Of a stretch of 64,000 nucleotides of DNA, positions 27,669 through 36,536 are shown in pieces. Position 1 is the stretch's first letter, and every line of letters starts with the position of its first letter. Below the pieces are notes generated by a model, which saw only the letters and a program-made list of their open reading frames with translations, ran no database searches and was not told the origin of the DNA. This DNA is from Cellvibrionaceae bacterium AOL6 (GTDB taxonomy: Bacteria; Pseudomonadota; Gammaproteobacteria; Pseudomonadales; Cellvibrionaceae): NCBI GenBank assembly GCA_003265435.1, contig NOXC01000007.1, positions 1 to 64,000 of the forward strand, read 5' to 3'. A program made the position numbers and the translations under genes.

Positions 27669-29344
27669 TCTTCATTGATCCAGCGCTTAATGACTTGTGC
27701 AACCCGCCCGGCATCTTCAGCGACGAGGCCTTTGACGGCATTGAGCTGTTGTTCGTAACTTTCCTCTGGGCTTGGCAATGCCAGCGCATCGCCCCCGGTC
27801 AACGTCACGGTCTCATCAGAGAGCGACTCAAAAGAATCGAGCCCGGATGCCTGCAACGCGGCCAGTTCTTTCGCTTCGTCTTCCTGTTTGGCTTTCACAC
27901 CCGCGGCAGCGAGACTTTTCATGACTGGACGCATCAAGCCAATGACAAGCACGATGATCATCAGTACACCCGCGAGCTGCTTAGCGAGTTTGATAAACCA
28001 GTCCTGTTCCCACAAGGGGATGTCCGCCGGGTCACCCATGTCGGGCAGCGGCAGGAAGGCTTCGTTCAGAATATTGACGCTGTCTCCTCGTACCGCAGAG
28101 AAACCTACCGCATCTCTTACCAGTATAGCCAGTCGCTCCAATTCCACATCGGTCCAAGGCGTGGCAACCAACTCGCCCGTCTCAGGATCGAGGCGTTTTT
28201 TGTCGTCAACAACCACGGCGACAGTCAGGCGGCGCAAACGACCTTTTTCGTGCTTGGTATAACTGACAGTACGATCGAGTTCATAATTCTTCACAGACTG
28301 AGACCGTGTGCGGCTGGGATTACCGGCCTCACCACCTGCGCCCCCCGCTCCGGCCACTTCTGGAGCTTGACCATCGGCGGGCGGCTGATTCGCCAGCGCG
28401 CCAGGCACTCCGCCCGCTGCACCTGCGCCAATTTGCTGCTCGTCGACGGTTTGCTCGCTGCGAATCGCAGGAAGATCGGGGTTATAACTCTCTTCCGCTT
28501 GCTCGATTTCTGTAAAATCGATATCCGCAGCTACTTCGGTTTTAAAATTGGCGTCGCCCACGATCGGCATAAGCAGACGGCGAATGCGCAGGATTATGTC
28601 GTTTTCAACGGTTCGTGTGTATTCAAGGTGTTGCGCCGCGGCGGCCAGCTTTTCGTCTTCTTTTTCAACGGAAAGCAAGTTTCCGCGCTGATCGACTACG
28701 GTCACATTTTCGATATCAAGCTCGGGCACGCTCGAAGCCACAAGGTTTGCGATGCCTCGAATCGACTTGGGCGCAATCGGTCGGCCCGGGTACAAATCCA
28801 GAAAAACAGAAGCACTTGGCTCTCTGCCATCACGAATAAAAACGGTTTGCTTAGGGATCGCAAGGTGTACGCGCGCGCTGCGTACGGCACTCACATTAGT
28901 GATGGTTCGCGCCAGCTCACCTTCAAGCCCACGACGGTATTTAATGGACTCCATGAACTGGCTAGTACCCAGTTGCTGCTCCTGGTCGAGCAACTCGTAA
29001 CCGAAGTACTGGTCACTGGCGACGCCACTATCTGCAAGCACGATACGCGCTTTGCCGACATCGTCCACGGGTACGAGTAACGCCCCGGAACTGCCTTCGA
29101 TTTTGTAGGGAATTTCATTAAAGTCGAGGATACGACCCACTTCGGAGGCATCGAGTCTATCCATGCTCCCGTAGAGCGGCTTCCAGTCTTCGCCCTGACT
29201 CCAAAGCACAACGGCGAAACCAATGGCGACGCTGGCCGCCAAACCGATCATAAGACCAGCTTGACGCAACAGGTTCAGATTATTAAAGCCTTCAATGAGG
29301 TCGTTTGTGGATGCCGTTGCCGGGGCGGAGGGAGAGTTGGCCAT
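27665..29344 (-). CDS. fliF: Flagellar MS-ring protein FliF
   Basis: Inner-membrane ring protein on which the motor is built. 559 residues with two membrane segments (LMIGLAASVAIGFAVVLW near 35 and AGVLMIIVLVIGLMRPV near 455), the ring-building motifs between (LVPVDDVGKARIVLADSGV, GLEGELARTI) and a C-terminal FliG-binding tail (VAQVIKRWINEE). Second gene of fliEFGHIJ, 25 bases after fliE. Confidence 0.97.
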   Translation of the reverse strand: MANSPSAPATASTNDLIEGFNNLNLLRQAGLMIGLAASVAIGFAVVLWSQGEDWKPLYGSMDRLDASEVGRILDFNEIPYKIEGSSGALLVPVDDVGKARIVLADSGVASDQYFGYELLDQEQQLGTSQFMESIKYRRGLEGELARTITNVSAVRSARVHLAIPKQTVFIRDGREPSASVFLDLYPGRPIAPKSIRGIANLVASSVPELDIENVTVVDQRGNLLSVEKEDEKLAAAAQHLEYTRTVENDIILRIRRLLMPIVGDANFKTEVAADIDFTEIEQAEESYNPDLPAIRSEQTVDEQQIGAGAAGGVPGALANQPPADGQAPEVAGAGGAGGEAGNPSRTRSQSVKNYELDRTVSYTKHEKGRLRRLTVAVVVDDKKRLDPETGELVATPWTDVELERLAILVRDAVGFSAVRGDSVNILNEAFLPLPDMGDPADIPLWEQDWFIKLAKQLAGVLMIIVLVIGLMRPVMKSLAAAGVKAKQEDEAKELAALQASGLDSFESLSDETVTLTGGDALALPSPEESYEQQLNAVKGLVAEDAGRVAQVIKRWINEE

Positions 29345-29369
29345 AGTGTGTTATCTCGCTTCCAGTGCC

Positions 29370-29723
29370 TTAGATCGGCATGTTCATCACGTCGCGGTAG
29401 GCCTCGACGAGTTTGTTTCGAACTTGAACCATGGAGTCAAAGGCGACGCCGGCTTTTTGAGATGCGATCATGACATCGGTCACGTCAACATTGGGGTCAC
29501 CTTGCAGGTAGGCATTGGTCATCGCCGTGGACGCCTGCTGAACTTCGTTCACTTTATTGACGGCCTGGGACATGACCTTGCTAAAGGTTTCGTTGCGCTG
29601 TACCTCGCCCACACCGGCGCTGTCGCGCGCCTGCATTTCCTGAGCACCACCAAAGGCCTGCGTTTGCGCCTTAAGCGCCCGCATTTCCACTAACAGTCGA
29701 TTGACATCAATTCTGTCACTCAT
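29370..29723 (-). CDS. fliE: Flagellar hook-basal body protein FliE
   Basis: Joins the MS ring to the rod. 117 residues with the FliE pattern in the C-terminal half ([56 protein letters not shown]). First gene of its operon, with a sigma-54 promoter about 80-95 bases upstream and a repeat module beyond that. Confidence 0.95.
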   Translation of the reverse strand: MSDRIDVNRLLVEMRALKAQTQAFGGAQEMQARDSAGVGEVQRNETFSKVMSQAVNKVNEVQQASTAMTNAYLQGDPNVDVTDVMIASQKAGVAFDSMVQVRNKLVEAYRDVMNMPI

Positions 29724-29802
29724 CCCGCTTTCTCAACCTTTACCGTTCGCATTGCCAAAAATTTGGCGATTCTCGACCAAAATTGGTCCTTTGCTAGGTA
29801 AG

Positions 29803-29818
29803 TGCACAAAGCAGGCCA
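29803..29818 (-). promoter_or_regulatory. Sigma-54 promoter of fliEFGHIJ
   Basis: The minus strand reads TGGCCTGCTTTGTGCA: GG and GC are ten bases apart, with TGGC and TGCA in place, but three less critical positions differ from consensus. The predicted start is near 29791, 68 bases before fliE. This operon is FleR-dependent in Pseudomonas; the same is inferred here. Confidence 0.58.
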
Positions 29819-29887
29819 AAATTTGCCGCCGGTGGTTTGCTGCCGCCAATCGGGAACTCACGCTTGTTAGAGCGCTGGCACCGAATC

Positions 29888-30107
29888 CGAGGCCTGACGC
29901 GCGGTAAAGCTTTGGCGGGGCTTCACCCGCAGGGATGCGGGTGGGGAGCCTACACGGATGTACTTGCCGTGTCCCCGCCAAAGCTTTACCGCGTGGCAGG
30001 CCCCCTCGATTTGCTTTGTCTAAATAATCACACGGTTCTCAATCGATTCCGTAGTAGCTTTTTCGGGTTGTTGCTGGCGCTACGGATAGAGCAGCCGTAT
30101 TCGAGGG
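29888..30107. repeat. Repeat module A and spacer D upstream of fliE
   Basis: Module A (29888-30009) is intact with both 21-nt core arms. Spacer D follows (30010-30100) and then only TCGAGGG of module B. The last bases of the linker are visible at the left. It lies between the fliE promoter and the small acidic protein gene. 29724-30221 contains no gene besides these elements. Confidence 0.85.
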
Positions 30108-30221
30108 ACTTTTTCAAGGTTGTTCGCGGCCCTGGGGACTACCGAGCCACATTCGAGAGGTCACAAAAGGAGACGCCACAGCCTAGGCTGTGGCGCACGG
30201 CGCAGCGGCCGTGGGGAGGAA

Positions 30222-30404
30222 TTAACTGTCTAGATCGAAGTCGAAATCGAATTCCTGCATTTCCCTTCGTAGTCGCTGTTCCTCAAGTTTGTCTTCAAGA
30301 CGACGGCGTGCATCTGTACCGTTAATAGGCTCGCTCAACGCCACCCAGACAGATTCATCAACAAAAGACATCTCAGAAGATTGGTCTAACATCTCAACAC
30401 CCAT
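30222..30404 (-). CDS. Small acidic protein of unknown function
   Basis: 60 residues from an ATG with GAGG eight bases upstream. The C-terminal half is a charged helix (ARRRLEDKLEEQRLRREM) and the end is QEFDFDFDLDS, a striking alternation of Phe and Asp. The Arg-rich helix with an acidic tail recalls the PA3496-type small proteins of pseudomonads, but I am not sure. It stands alone between fleR and the repeat, with no visible tie to the flagellum. 30405-30600 contains no other gene. Confidence 0.55.
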   Translation of the reverse strand: MGVEMLDQSSEMSFVDESVWVALSEPINGTDARRRLEDKLEEQRLRREMQEFDFDFDLDS

Positions 30405-30600
30405 AAACAAGCCTCATCAAACACTTCTTTAAAATGCTGGACGCGAGTGCAACAGCGAACATACGCTCGCGCGTGACGTTTGCCCGATAACCATAGAGTT
30501 CATGCAAAGGTACCGCTAAACGCAATGCTATCGTGGCGCTTTATAATGACACCTTTGTGAACAAAGTGTTAACTTTTTATGCGGATTTTTGGCGTGGGAT

Positions 30601-30627
30601 ACCACGGAGGGGATACGCCTCCGTGGT
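30601..30627 (-). terminator. Stem-loop after fleR
   Basis: ACCACGGAGG and CCTCCGTGGT form a perfect ten-base-pair stem with a seven-base loop 40 bases after the fleR stop. No T run follows immediately on the minus strand, so it is a likely but not classic terminator of fleSR. Confidence 0.55.
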
Positions 30628-30666
30628 GCCGACTGAGAAGCCAGAACAGACGCTACAACTGAGCGT

Positions 30667-32094
30667 CTAGGCGAGTGCGGTATCGAGATCGTAGCCCTCT
30701 TCGCGGAGACGGGCTAACTTATAGCGGAGCGTGCGAGGGCTGATGCCGAGGCGTTCAGCCGTGTTCTTTTTGCTGCCTCGCTCCTGACGCAGCGTCTTGA
30801 CGATGATGTCAAACTCATGACGTCGCATATCTTGCCCCAACTGCGGCTCCTCCACGTCCACAAAGGACTCTGCAGAACTGACAGCGGGCTGAGCCGTTGC
30901 AACGCTATAAGGTTGAGCGCTCTCGGCACCCAACAAAGAAGGCTTCGTACTGACAGACACATCCAACGACAAACCCAAATCGGCTGCGGCGATACGACTG
31001 CCCGGCTGCAAAATCAATGCGCGTTGCATCACATTGTCGAGCTCCCGCACATTCCCCGGCCAGGCGTAGCTTTGCAGCGCCTGCTCGGCCTCGGGGCTGA
31101 AGCTGACTGCGCCACGATGCTGCTTACGAGCGTGCTTAGCCAAAAGCTGTCGCGCCAGCGGCAAGATATCCTCTACACGATCACGAAGCGGTGCCCATTG
31201 CAGGGGTAACACGCTCAGACGGAAATACAAATCTTCACGAAAACGCCCCTGCTCCACCTCCAAACGCATATCCCTGTTCGACGTCGCGATCACGCGCACA
31301 TCCAACTGAATTGTTTTACGGCCACCGAGTCGCTCCACCTCGCGCTCTTGCAAGACCCGCAACAACTTGGCTTGCAGGGCGAGATCCATTTCAGAGATCT
31401 CATCGAGAAGAATCGTCCCGCCGTGCGCCTGCTCAAACTTTCCTGGCGCAGACGTATAGGCTCCGGTGAAGGCGCCCTTCTCGTGACCAAAGAGCGTGGC
31501 CTCGAGCATGTTTTCAGGAATCGCTGCGCAGTTCACCGCAACGAAAGGGCCCTCCGCGCGCAGAGACTGCTGATGAACAAAGCGCGCCAGCACCTCTTTC
31601 CCCGTGCCGGACTCACCCAACAAAAGTGCCGTTGAATCCGTCTTCGCGACACGCGTGGCCAATTCAAGCAATTGTCGACTGGACGGCGCAAACGCAATCG
31701 GCGCATCGCCCGCGGGCGTCGCCGAGGCGACAAAACGATTCACGGTTTCCACCAGCATGGCCGGCTCAAATGGCTTAACGAGATAATCTACTGCGCCATC
31801 TTTAATGGCCTGGACCGAATCTTCGATGCTGGCGTAAGCCGTGACGAGCAAGACGGGAATGTGGGGAAACTGCTCTTTTACAACACGCAGTAAATCGTGC
31901 CCAGACATCGCGCCCATGTTCACATCCGACACGATGAGGTCATAGTGAGCACTCTTTTGCAGACACTCGAGCGCAGCTTCTGCGCAAGCGGCTTCCTCCA
32001 CCTGCATGCGCGCGAGAGACAGCGTGTCACACACAGCTTCACGCAGACTTGGATCGTCTTCGACAACCAAAATGGCGGGTTGTTTTTTACTCAT
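30667..32094 (-). CDS. fleR: Sigma-54 response regulator FleR/FlrC
   Basis: Activator of the later sigma-54 flagellar operons. 475 residues: REC domain with Asp57 (YDLIVSDVNMGAMSG), AAA+ domain with Walker A GESGTGKE and the sigma-54 contact loop GAFTGA, and a C-terminal Fis-type helix-turn-helix (NTAERLGISPRTLRYKLARL). It overlaps fleS, its likely kinase, by eight bases. Called flrC in Vibrio. Confidence 0.94.
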   Translation of the reverse strand: MSKKQPAILVVEDDPSLREAVCDTLSLARMQVEEAACAEAALECLQKSAHYDLIVSDVNMGAMSGHDLLRVVKEQFPHIPVLLVTAYASIEDSVQAIKDGAVDYLVKPFEPAMLVETVNRFVASATPAGDAPIAFAPSSRQLLELATRVAKTDSTALLLGESGTGKEVLARFVHQQSLRAEGPFVAVNCAAIPENMLEATLFGHEKGAFTGAYTSAPGKFEQAHGGTILLDEISEMDLALQAKLLRVLQEREVERLGGRKTIQLDVRVIATSNRDMRLEVEQGRFREDLYFRLSVLPLQWAPLRDRVEDILPLARQLLAKHARKQHRGAVSFSPEAEQALQSYAWPGNVRELDNVMQRALILQPGSRIAAADLGLSLDVSVSTKPSLLGAESAQPYSVATAQPAVSSAESFVDVEEPQLGQDMRRHEFDIIVKTLRQERGSKKNTAERLGISPRTLRYKLARLREEGYDLDTALA

Positions 32095-33304
32095 CCTCTA
32101 CCTCGACATTGGATACACTTGCGGACTCGGCCGCCAAAGGAAATAACAGACTGGCGCAGGTGCCCTGCCCCGGTTTCGACGTTAATGAAAAGGCCGCGCC
32201 GTGAGCGCGTGCGACCGATCGCACAACCGCGAGGCCCAACCCCGTGCCCTGTGCTTTTGTAGTGGTAAACATCTCCTGAACACGTGCCAGCGTGTCCGCA
32301 TCCATACCGGCGCCGTTATCGATCACATTCAGGCGCAACACCGAATCCCCGTCCTGTATATCTGGCGTTACTTCAATGCGAATACGCGGCTGTGGGCCGC
32401 TCTGGATGGCGTTATTGATCAGGTTCATCAATGCGGAGACCAGCGCAGCACGATGGCATTTGAGCTGCCCTGACGGCAGCGATTGTGGCCACTCGCAGTG
32501 CGCTGAAGAAGTCTGTAGGGCCACTTCAGACGCGGCCTGTAGATCAAGAATCAAATCGGCGGGCGATAATTGATCGTTGAGCGGTAACTCGCTCTTCACG
32601 AACAGCATCATATCGCGTACCTGTTTTTCCATGTGCTGCAAGCGGCCCAGACATTTGTGAGCAAAGCGAGACCGGGTGGACGCTTCGAGTTCGTCGTCAG
32701 TGAGATGCCCGGCATAAAGAATCGCGGCAGACAATGGGGTACGAATCTGATGCGCCAGCGCGGACACCATTTTGCCCATCGCCGACAGCTTTTCGTGACG
32801 ACTGACGTGCTCTTGTAAGCGGCGTGTTTCCGTCTGGTCTGTTAACAAAATGATTTGACCTTCGCTACCCAGCGAGCTTGTCGAAATACTTAAGCGCTTG
32901 CCGTGCCGGGTTGAGACCTCAAGGCCGTCGTCGTTTTTGGGCGCGAAACACTCACCGATGATATGTCGCCAAATTTTGTTTTGCGGGTCTGTTCCCAATA
33001 GGCGTTCCGCTGCAGGGTTCGATTCGACCACGTGCCCCCGCGCATCCAACACAACGACTCCGCCAGGCAAAAAATCGAGCAGCGCTTGCATGCGGCTCTC
33101 TAAGGCATGATTTTTTTGATTTTCGACATCGCGCGCGGCTTGTGTGCGATCGAGCTCGGCACTTAACTCCTGAACCCGTGCTTCCAGTGCCCGGTAAGAG
33201 CGAGCGAGCTGTTCAGAGGTTTCGTTGAAAAACGCAAACGCCGCTTCCAGACTTTGCTGGCGCGAACTTTCCGGCTTTTCGAGGGCGTTGGCACTTTGAT
33301 TCAC
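32087..33304 (-). CDS. fleS: Sensor histidine kinase FleS/FlrB
   Basis: Cytoplasmic kinase for FleR. 405 residues with no membrane segment: an N-terminal coiled coil, a PAS domain (LLDFLPGGVVVLDARGHVVE), the HisKA phosphorylation site in SALAHQIRTPLSAAILYAGH, and HATPase boxes (LMNLINNAIQSG; NVIDNGAGMDADTLARV; GTGLGLAVVRSVA). The start is a GTG; the next in-frame ATG would remove the N-terminal coil. A near-perfect sigma-54 promoter lies 53-68 bases upstream. Confidence 0.93.
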   Translation of the reverse strand: MNQSANALEKPESSRQQSLEAAFAFFNETSEQLARSYRALEARVQELSAELDRTQAARDVENQKNHALESRMQALLDFLPGGVVVLDARGHVVESNPAAERLLGTDPQNKIWRHIIGECFAPKNDDGLEVSTRHGKRLSISTSSLGSEGQIILLTDQTETRRLQEHVSRHEKLSAMGKMVSALAHQIRTPLSAAILYAGHLTDDELEASTRSRFAHKCLGRLQHMEKQVRDMMLFVKSELPLNDQLSPADLILDLQAASEVALQTSSAHCEWPQSLPSGQLKCHRAALVSALMNLINNAIQSGPQPRIRIEVTPDIQDGDSVLRLNVIDNGAGMDADTLARVQEMFTTTKAQGTGLGLAVVRSVARAHGAAFSLTSKPGQGTCASLLFPLAAESASVSNVEVEDE

Positions 33305-33356
33305 TGGGGCATCCCCGACAACTCTTCGTCATTGTTGCTGTCATTGAGGGGTATTT

Positions 33357-33372
33357 AGCAATCAAGATGCCA
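33357..33372 (-). promoter_or_regulatory. Sigma-54 promoter of fleSR
   Basis: The minus strand reads TGGCATCTTGATTGCT, one position off TGGCAC-N5-TTGCW with correct spacing. Expected start near 33345. It lies between fleQ and fleS, which fits FleQ-dependent transcription of fleSR. Confidence 0.78.
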
Positions 33373-33454
33373 GAATTATTTTACCTATAAAATCAATGGC
33401 TTAGAGATCAAATCATTTAAGCAACAGGAAAAAAGTCAGGGAATTGACGCGAGC

Positions 33455-34894
33455 TTAACGCTGCATGCCGTACTTGCGCATTTTCTCCACGAGCGTTGTT
33501 CGACGAATCATCAGCTGATCTGCCGCGCGAGCGACCACGCCTCCGTTATTGTCGAGCGCCTGCTGAATGAGGTTCTGTTCCAGCTCAGAGATGTATTCCT
33601 TGAGGTCAATACCCTCTTCAGGAAGGAGCAGCGTATCGCCCACTCCGACAAGGGACGGGCTGGCTTCGGCTTCGGTGTCTTCTGCGACGTCTTTGAACTC
33701 TTCATTCGCTTCGACATGCCGGTATTTGGCGGGCAAATCTTCAACGCCGACCACCCCGTAGGGACGCATGATGGCCATACGCTCCACGAGATTGGCTAAT
33801 TCACGTACATTTCCAGGCCAGGGATGACGACATAACGAAAGTATCGCAGAGGAGCTGAAGCGAATAGACCCACGCTGTTCACTCTCAAGACGTTTGATCA
33901 GCTCATTCACCAGCAAGGGAATGTCTTCGCTGCGTTCGCGAAGTGAGGGCATTTCGATGGGGAACACGTTGAGGCGATAGTAGAGGTCTTCCCGAAAACC
34001 GCCGTCCTCGATCATTTTTTCGAGGTTGCGGTGTGTCGCGGCGATGATTCTTACATTGGTGCGGAAGGATTTGTTCCCCCCCACTCGCTCAAAACTTTTT
34101 TCCTGGAGCACGCGCAGGATCTTCACCTGCATATGTAAGGGCATGTCCCCGATTTCATCCAGAAAGAGCGTGCCGCCTTCGGCTAATTCGAAGCGGCCTG
34201 CGCGGGCATTGATGGCACCGGTGAAGGCGCCCTTCTCATGCCCGAATAATTCACTTTCGAGCAACTCTGCTGGAATCGCCCCACAATTTACAGGGACAAA
34301 CGGCGCATCTCGACGATCACTGTGGTAGTGAAGGTTGCGGGCGACCACTTCCTTGCCGGTACCGGATTCGCCTTCAATCAGCACCGTCACGTCTTTGTCT
34401 GCAACCTGCGCCATCATATTGCGCACCATTTGAACTTGACGGCTGGTCCCCACCAGGCTGCGAAACAGGTGAATCGGGCGCTTACTGCGCATGTCCGTTC
34501 GTGCATTTACGGCTTCGAGGAAACACTCTGCACGGTGTATGGCATCATTGAGCTCGCTGTAGGTGGGTAATTCGCTGAAGCTGGCGATCAACATACGTTG
34601 CACACGCGCGGGCAGTGACTCACCCACTTTCAGGTTGTCGCCGATGTCGAGCACGGGCACCTCGCCGAAGGCGCGAAAACAATCATCGAGCAATTCGGTG
34701 TCCGGTGTGTCCGAAGCGGGCATTTTGAACAACACGAGACCAACGTTGAGGTTGTCTATTTCAGCGACGTCGCGCTGCCAGTGTTCAAAATCAACACAGA
34801 TTGGGCGCTCGCCAATAAAAGACAAAATCGCCTCAAGATCCTGTCGATCTTTCGGGTCGTTTGCGATGACGAGAATGGAACGGCCATTGAGCAT
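33455..34894 (-). CDS. fleQ: Master flagellar regulator FleQ/FlrA
   Basis: Top activator of flagellar genes with sigma-54; in Pseudomonas it also binds c-di-GMP. 479 residues. The N-terminal FleQ domain is receiver-like ([20 protein letters not shown]) without a clear phospho-Asp. The AAA+ domain has Walker [10 protein letters not shown] and GAFTGA, and the C-terminal helix-turn-helix is [19 protein letters not shown]. The ATG at 34894 follows AAGGTAA at a good distance; the frame opens further to 34942 with a weaker fit. Confidence 0.94.
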   Translation of the reverse strand: MLNGRSILVIANDPKDRQDLEAILSFIGERPICVDFEHWQRDVAEIDNLNVGLVLFKMPASDTPDTELLDDCFRAFGEVPVLDIGDNLKVGESLPARVQRMLIASFSELPTYSELNDAIHRAECFLEAVNARTDMRSKRPIHLFRSLVGTSRQVQMVRNMMAQVADKDVTVLIEGESGTGKEVVARNLHYHSDRRDAPFVPVNCGAIPAELLESELFGHEKGAFTGAINARAGRFELAEGGTLFLDEIGDMPLHMQVKILRVLQEKSFERVGGNKSFRTNVRIIAATHRNLEKMIEDGGFREDLYYRLNVFPIEMPSLRERSEDIPLLVNELIKRLESEQRGSIRFSSSAILSLCRHPWPGNVRELANLVERMAIMRPYGVVGVEDLPAKYRHVEANEEFKDVAEDTEAEASPSLVGVGDTLLLPEEGIDLKEYISELEQNLIQQALDNNGGVVARAADQLMIRRTTLVEKMRKYGMQR

Positions 34895-35112
34895 ACTGCT
34901 TACCTTGCTGAACCCCACCTGCGGTGGACTTCGAGGATTCAAAGCGGCAGGCGAAAATGTGACTCATGTCGCAATTTATAGTCAATAAACTGACTGTAGT
35001 CAAATTATCGGCGAGATGTTTTTGGCAAAAAAGAATGAGAGTGAAAAAGCACGTCGATTGGCGTAATAATCATGGGCTTGTCGCCCATCACAGCGCAAAG
35101 CGTCGTTGTGGA

Positions 35113-35382
35113 TTAACTCAACGTGCTTGGGACAAAATTCAGGCTTTCTGATGCATTTTTAGGCAGAGCTTCCACCATTCTGGCGTAGGTGTCGAGGACT
35201 TTTTCCATTTCCTTAATCAAGGCATGAGCATCGCGCGAAGAATCGTCGAAAGCGCGATTCAAGACCTCTCCCATTTCAGCATCGACCGCCTTCATCGTCT
35301 GCCAGTCGCCACGGGTAAACGCATGTTCCAGTGATTTTCGACTGCGAACGAGATCAACATGGGACTGACTGATGATGGACAT
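35113..35382 (-). CDS. fliT: FliT-like flagellar chaperone
   Basis: 89 residues, all helical (VDLVRSRKSLEHAFTRGDW, EVLNRAFDDSSRDAHALIKEMEKVLDTYARMVEAL), in the position where FliT, the chaperone of the filament cap FliD, is usually found after fliS. Sequence alone would not identify it, since FliT is weakly conserved. The ATG at 35382 has GGAG six bases upstream. Probably the last gene of the fliS-fliS-fliT group. Confidence 0.62.
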   Translation of the reverse strand: MSIISQSHVDLVRSRKSLEHAFTRGDWQTMKAVDAEMGEVLNRAFDDSSRDAHALIKEMEKVLDTYARMVEALPKNASESLNFVPSTLS

Positions 35383-35465
35383 ATCTGCTCCGGGTATAAA
35401 CACACTCTGTTCCCCTAGTTAACGGCAGCAATGACCGGAGCTTTACGACTTTTTCTTAGACAATT

Positions 35466-35846
35466 TCACGCTGCTTGTTTGTCGAGTGCATCCCAACCGG
35501 ATTTGACTTCACCCATCAGGTTTTGGACTTCGCGCAATGCCGCTTCCTGTTCACTGGCGGCAGACGCTTCGACCAATCGCACACTCATGTACTCATACAA
35601 GGCATCGAGATTCGAGGCGAGTTCACCACCGCGTTCAAAATCCAGGCTGCTGCGCAGGCCGTCAATAATCGCAATAATTTTCCCAAGCAGTATTTGCTTC
35701 TCGTCAGCGTTCTCTTCACCGATGGTCTCAAGTGCCTGAGCGATGCGCTCGAGACTGCCTGCCATGAGTAATGAAATCAGCTGGTGGGGCGTCGCATTTT
35801 CTTGACGTTCCAGCTCCAGCGCTGCTTGAGTAGGTTGAATAGGCAT
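35466..35846 (-). CDS. fliS: FliS-family flagellin chaperone, second copy
   Basis: 126 residues. It carries the FliS pattern TPHQLISLLMAGSLERIAQAL, DGLRSSLDFERGGELASNLDALYEYMSVRLVEA. The ATG at 35846 follows AGGAGA. It lacks the usual N-terminal Tyr-containing segment of FliS; the start here is PIQPTQAALELERQENA. It lies directly after another FliS gene and may serve the second flagellin, which is a guess. Confidence 0.85.
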   Translation of the reverse strand: MPIQPTQAALELERQENATPHQLISLLMAGSLERIAQALETIGEENADEKQILLGKIIAIIDGLRSSLDFERGGELASNLDALYEYMSVRLVEASAASEQEAALREVQNLMGEVKSGWDALDKQAA

Positions 35847-36023
35847 AATCTTTCTCCTGCGATGACATTTTTGGTGATAACCGGCAATGCCTTGCCGACA
35901 ATCACATTTTTTAATCAACTGAGTGAGAAGTTGCACACAACGTGCCAAAGAAAAAGAAGGGAAGAACGCGTTACGCGCCGATCACATCACGATGTCGGCG
36001 CAGAGCAAAAAAATGCAGTGAGA

Positions 36024-36401
36024 TCAGGCAATTTGTTTCCAAGCGGAAGCCACATTATCAACAAGCTGAGCGGCTTCATCGAGCTTGCTAATATCGTTGT
36101 TTCGATGCGCTTCCAAAAGTGTTTGCTGAATGTAAACGTATAGGGACTCAAGATTACCCGCGAGCTCGCCACCGTTGTCGTGATTCAGGTTTTCACGCAG
36201 TCCGCTGATGATGTTAATTGCGCTGTTGATTTTTTTGCCTTTCAACTCGATATTTTTATGCTGCAGTGCCCCCTTCGCCTGCGCAATGCGCTCCTGCAAA
36301 CCATCAAACAGCATATCAATGAGTTTGTGCGGAGAGGCATCTTCCAACGCAGAATGCGTTTTAACCTGATTGTATGAAGCGGCTGCTACTTGGTAGTTCA
36401 C
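36024..36401 (-). CDS. fliS: Flagellin chaperone FliS
   Basis: 125 residues, binds the flagellin C-terminus before export. The classic N-terminus is present (NYQVAAASYNQVKTHSALEDASPHKLIDMLFDG), as is the later SGLRENLNHDNGGELAGNLESLYVYIQQTLLEAHRNND. The start codon is GTG with GAGG eight bases upstream. A sigma-28 promoter lies 43-69 bases ahead. Confidence 0.94.
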   Translation of the reverse strand: MNYQVAAASYNQVKTHSALEDASPHKLIDMLFDGLQERIAQAKGALQHKNIELKGKKINSAINIISGLRENLNHDNGGELAGNLESLYVYIQQTLLEAHRNNDISKLDEAAQLVDNVASAWKQIA

Positions 36402-36443
36402 TGTATTACCTCACCGGAGAATAAGTTTCTTTGCTCTTAATGG

Positions 36444-36470
36444 TTTTCGGCGTCGCGCGCCGTTACTTTA
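36444..36470 (-). promoter_or_regulatory. Sigma-28 (FliA) promoter of fliS-fliS-fliT
   Basis: The minus strand reads TAAAGTAA, eleven bases, GCCGAAAA, against the consensus TAAAGTTT-N11-GCCGATAA: six of eight and seven of eight matches. Transcription would begin near 36436, about 35 bases before fliS. Confidence 0.72.
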
Positions 36471-36536
36471 GGGCTCGTTTATTCAAAATAGTCACTGGCT
36501 TTCCGCCATCGCGGTCACACTCGTATCAGCGTGCCT

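Noticed and set aside
27695-29080. 461-codon plus-strand frame opposite fliF
   Set aside because: Antisense shadow of fliF, which is unambiguous by sequence and operon position.
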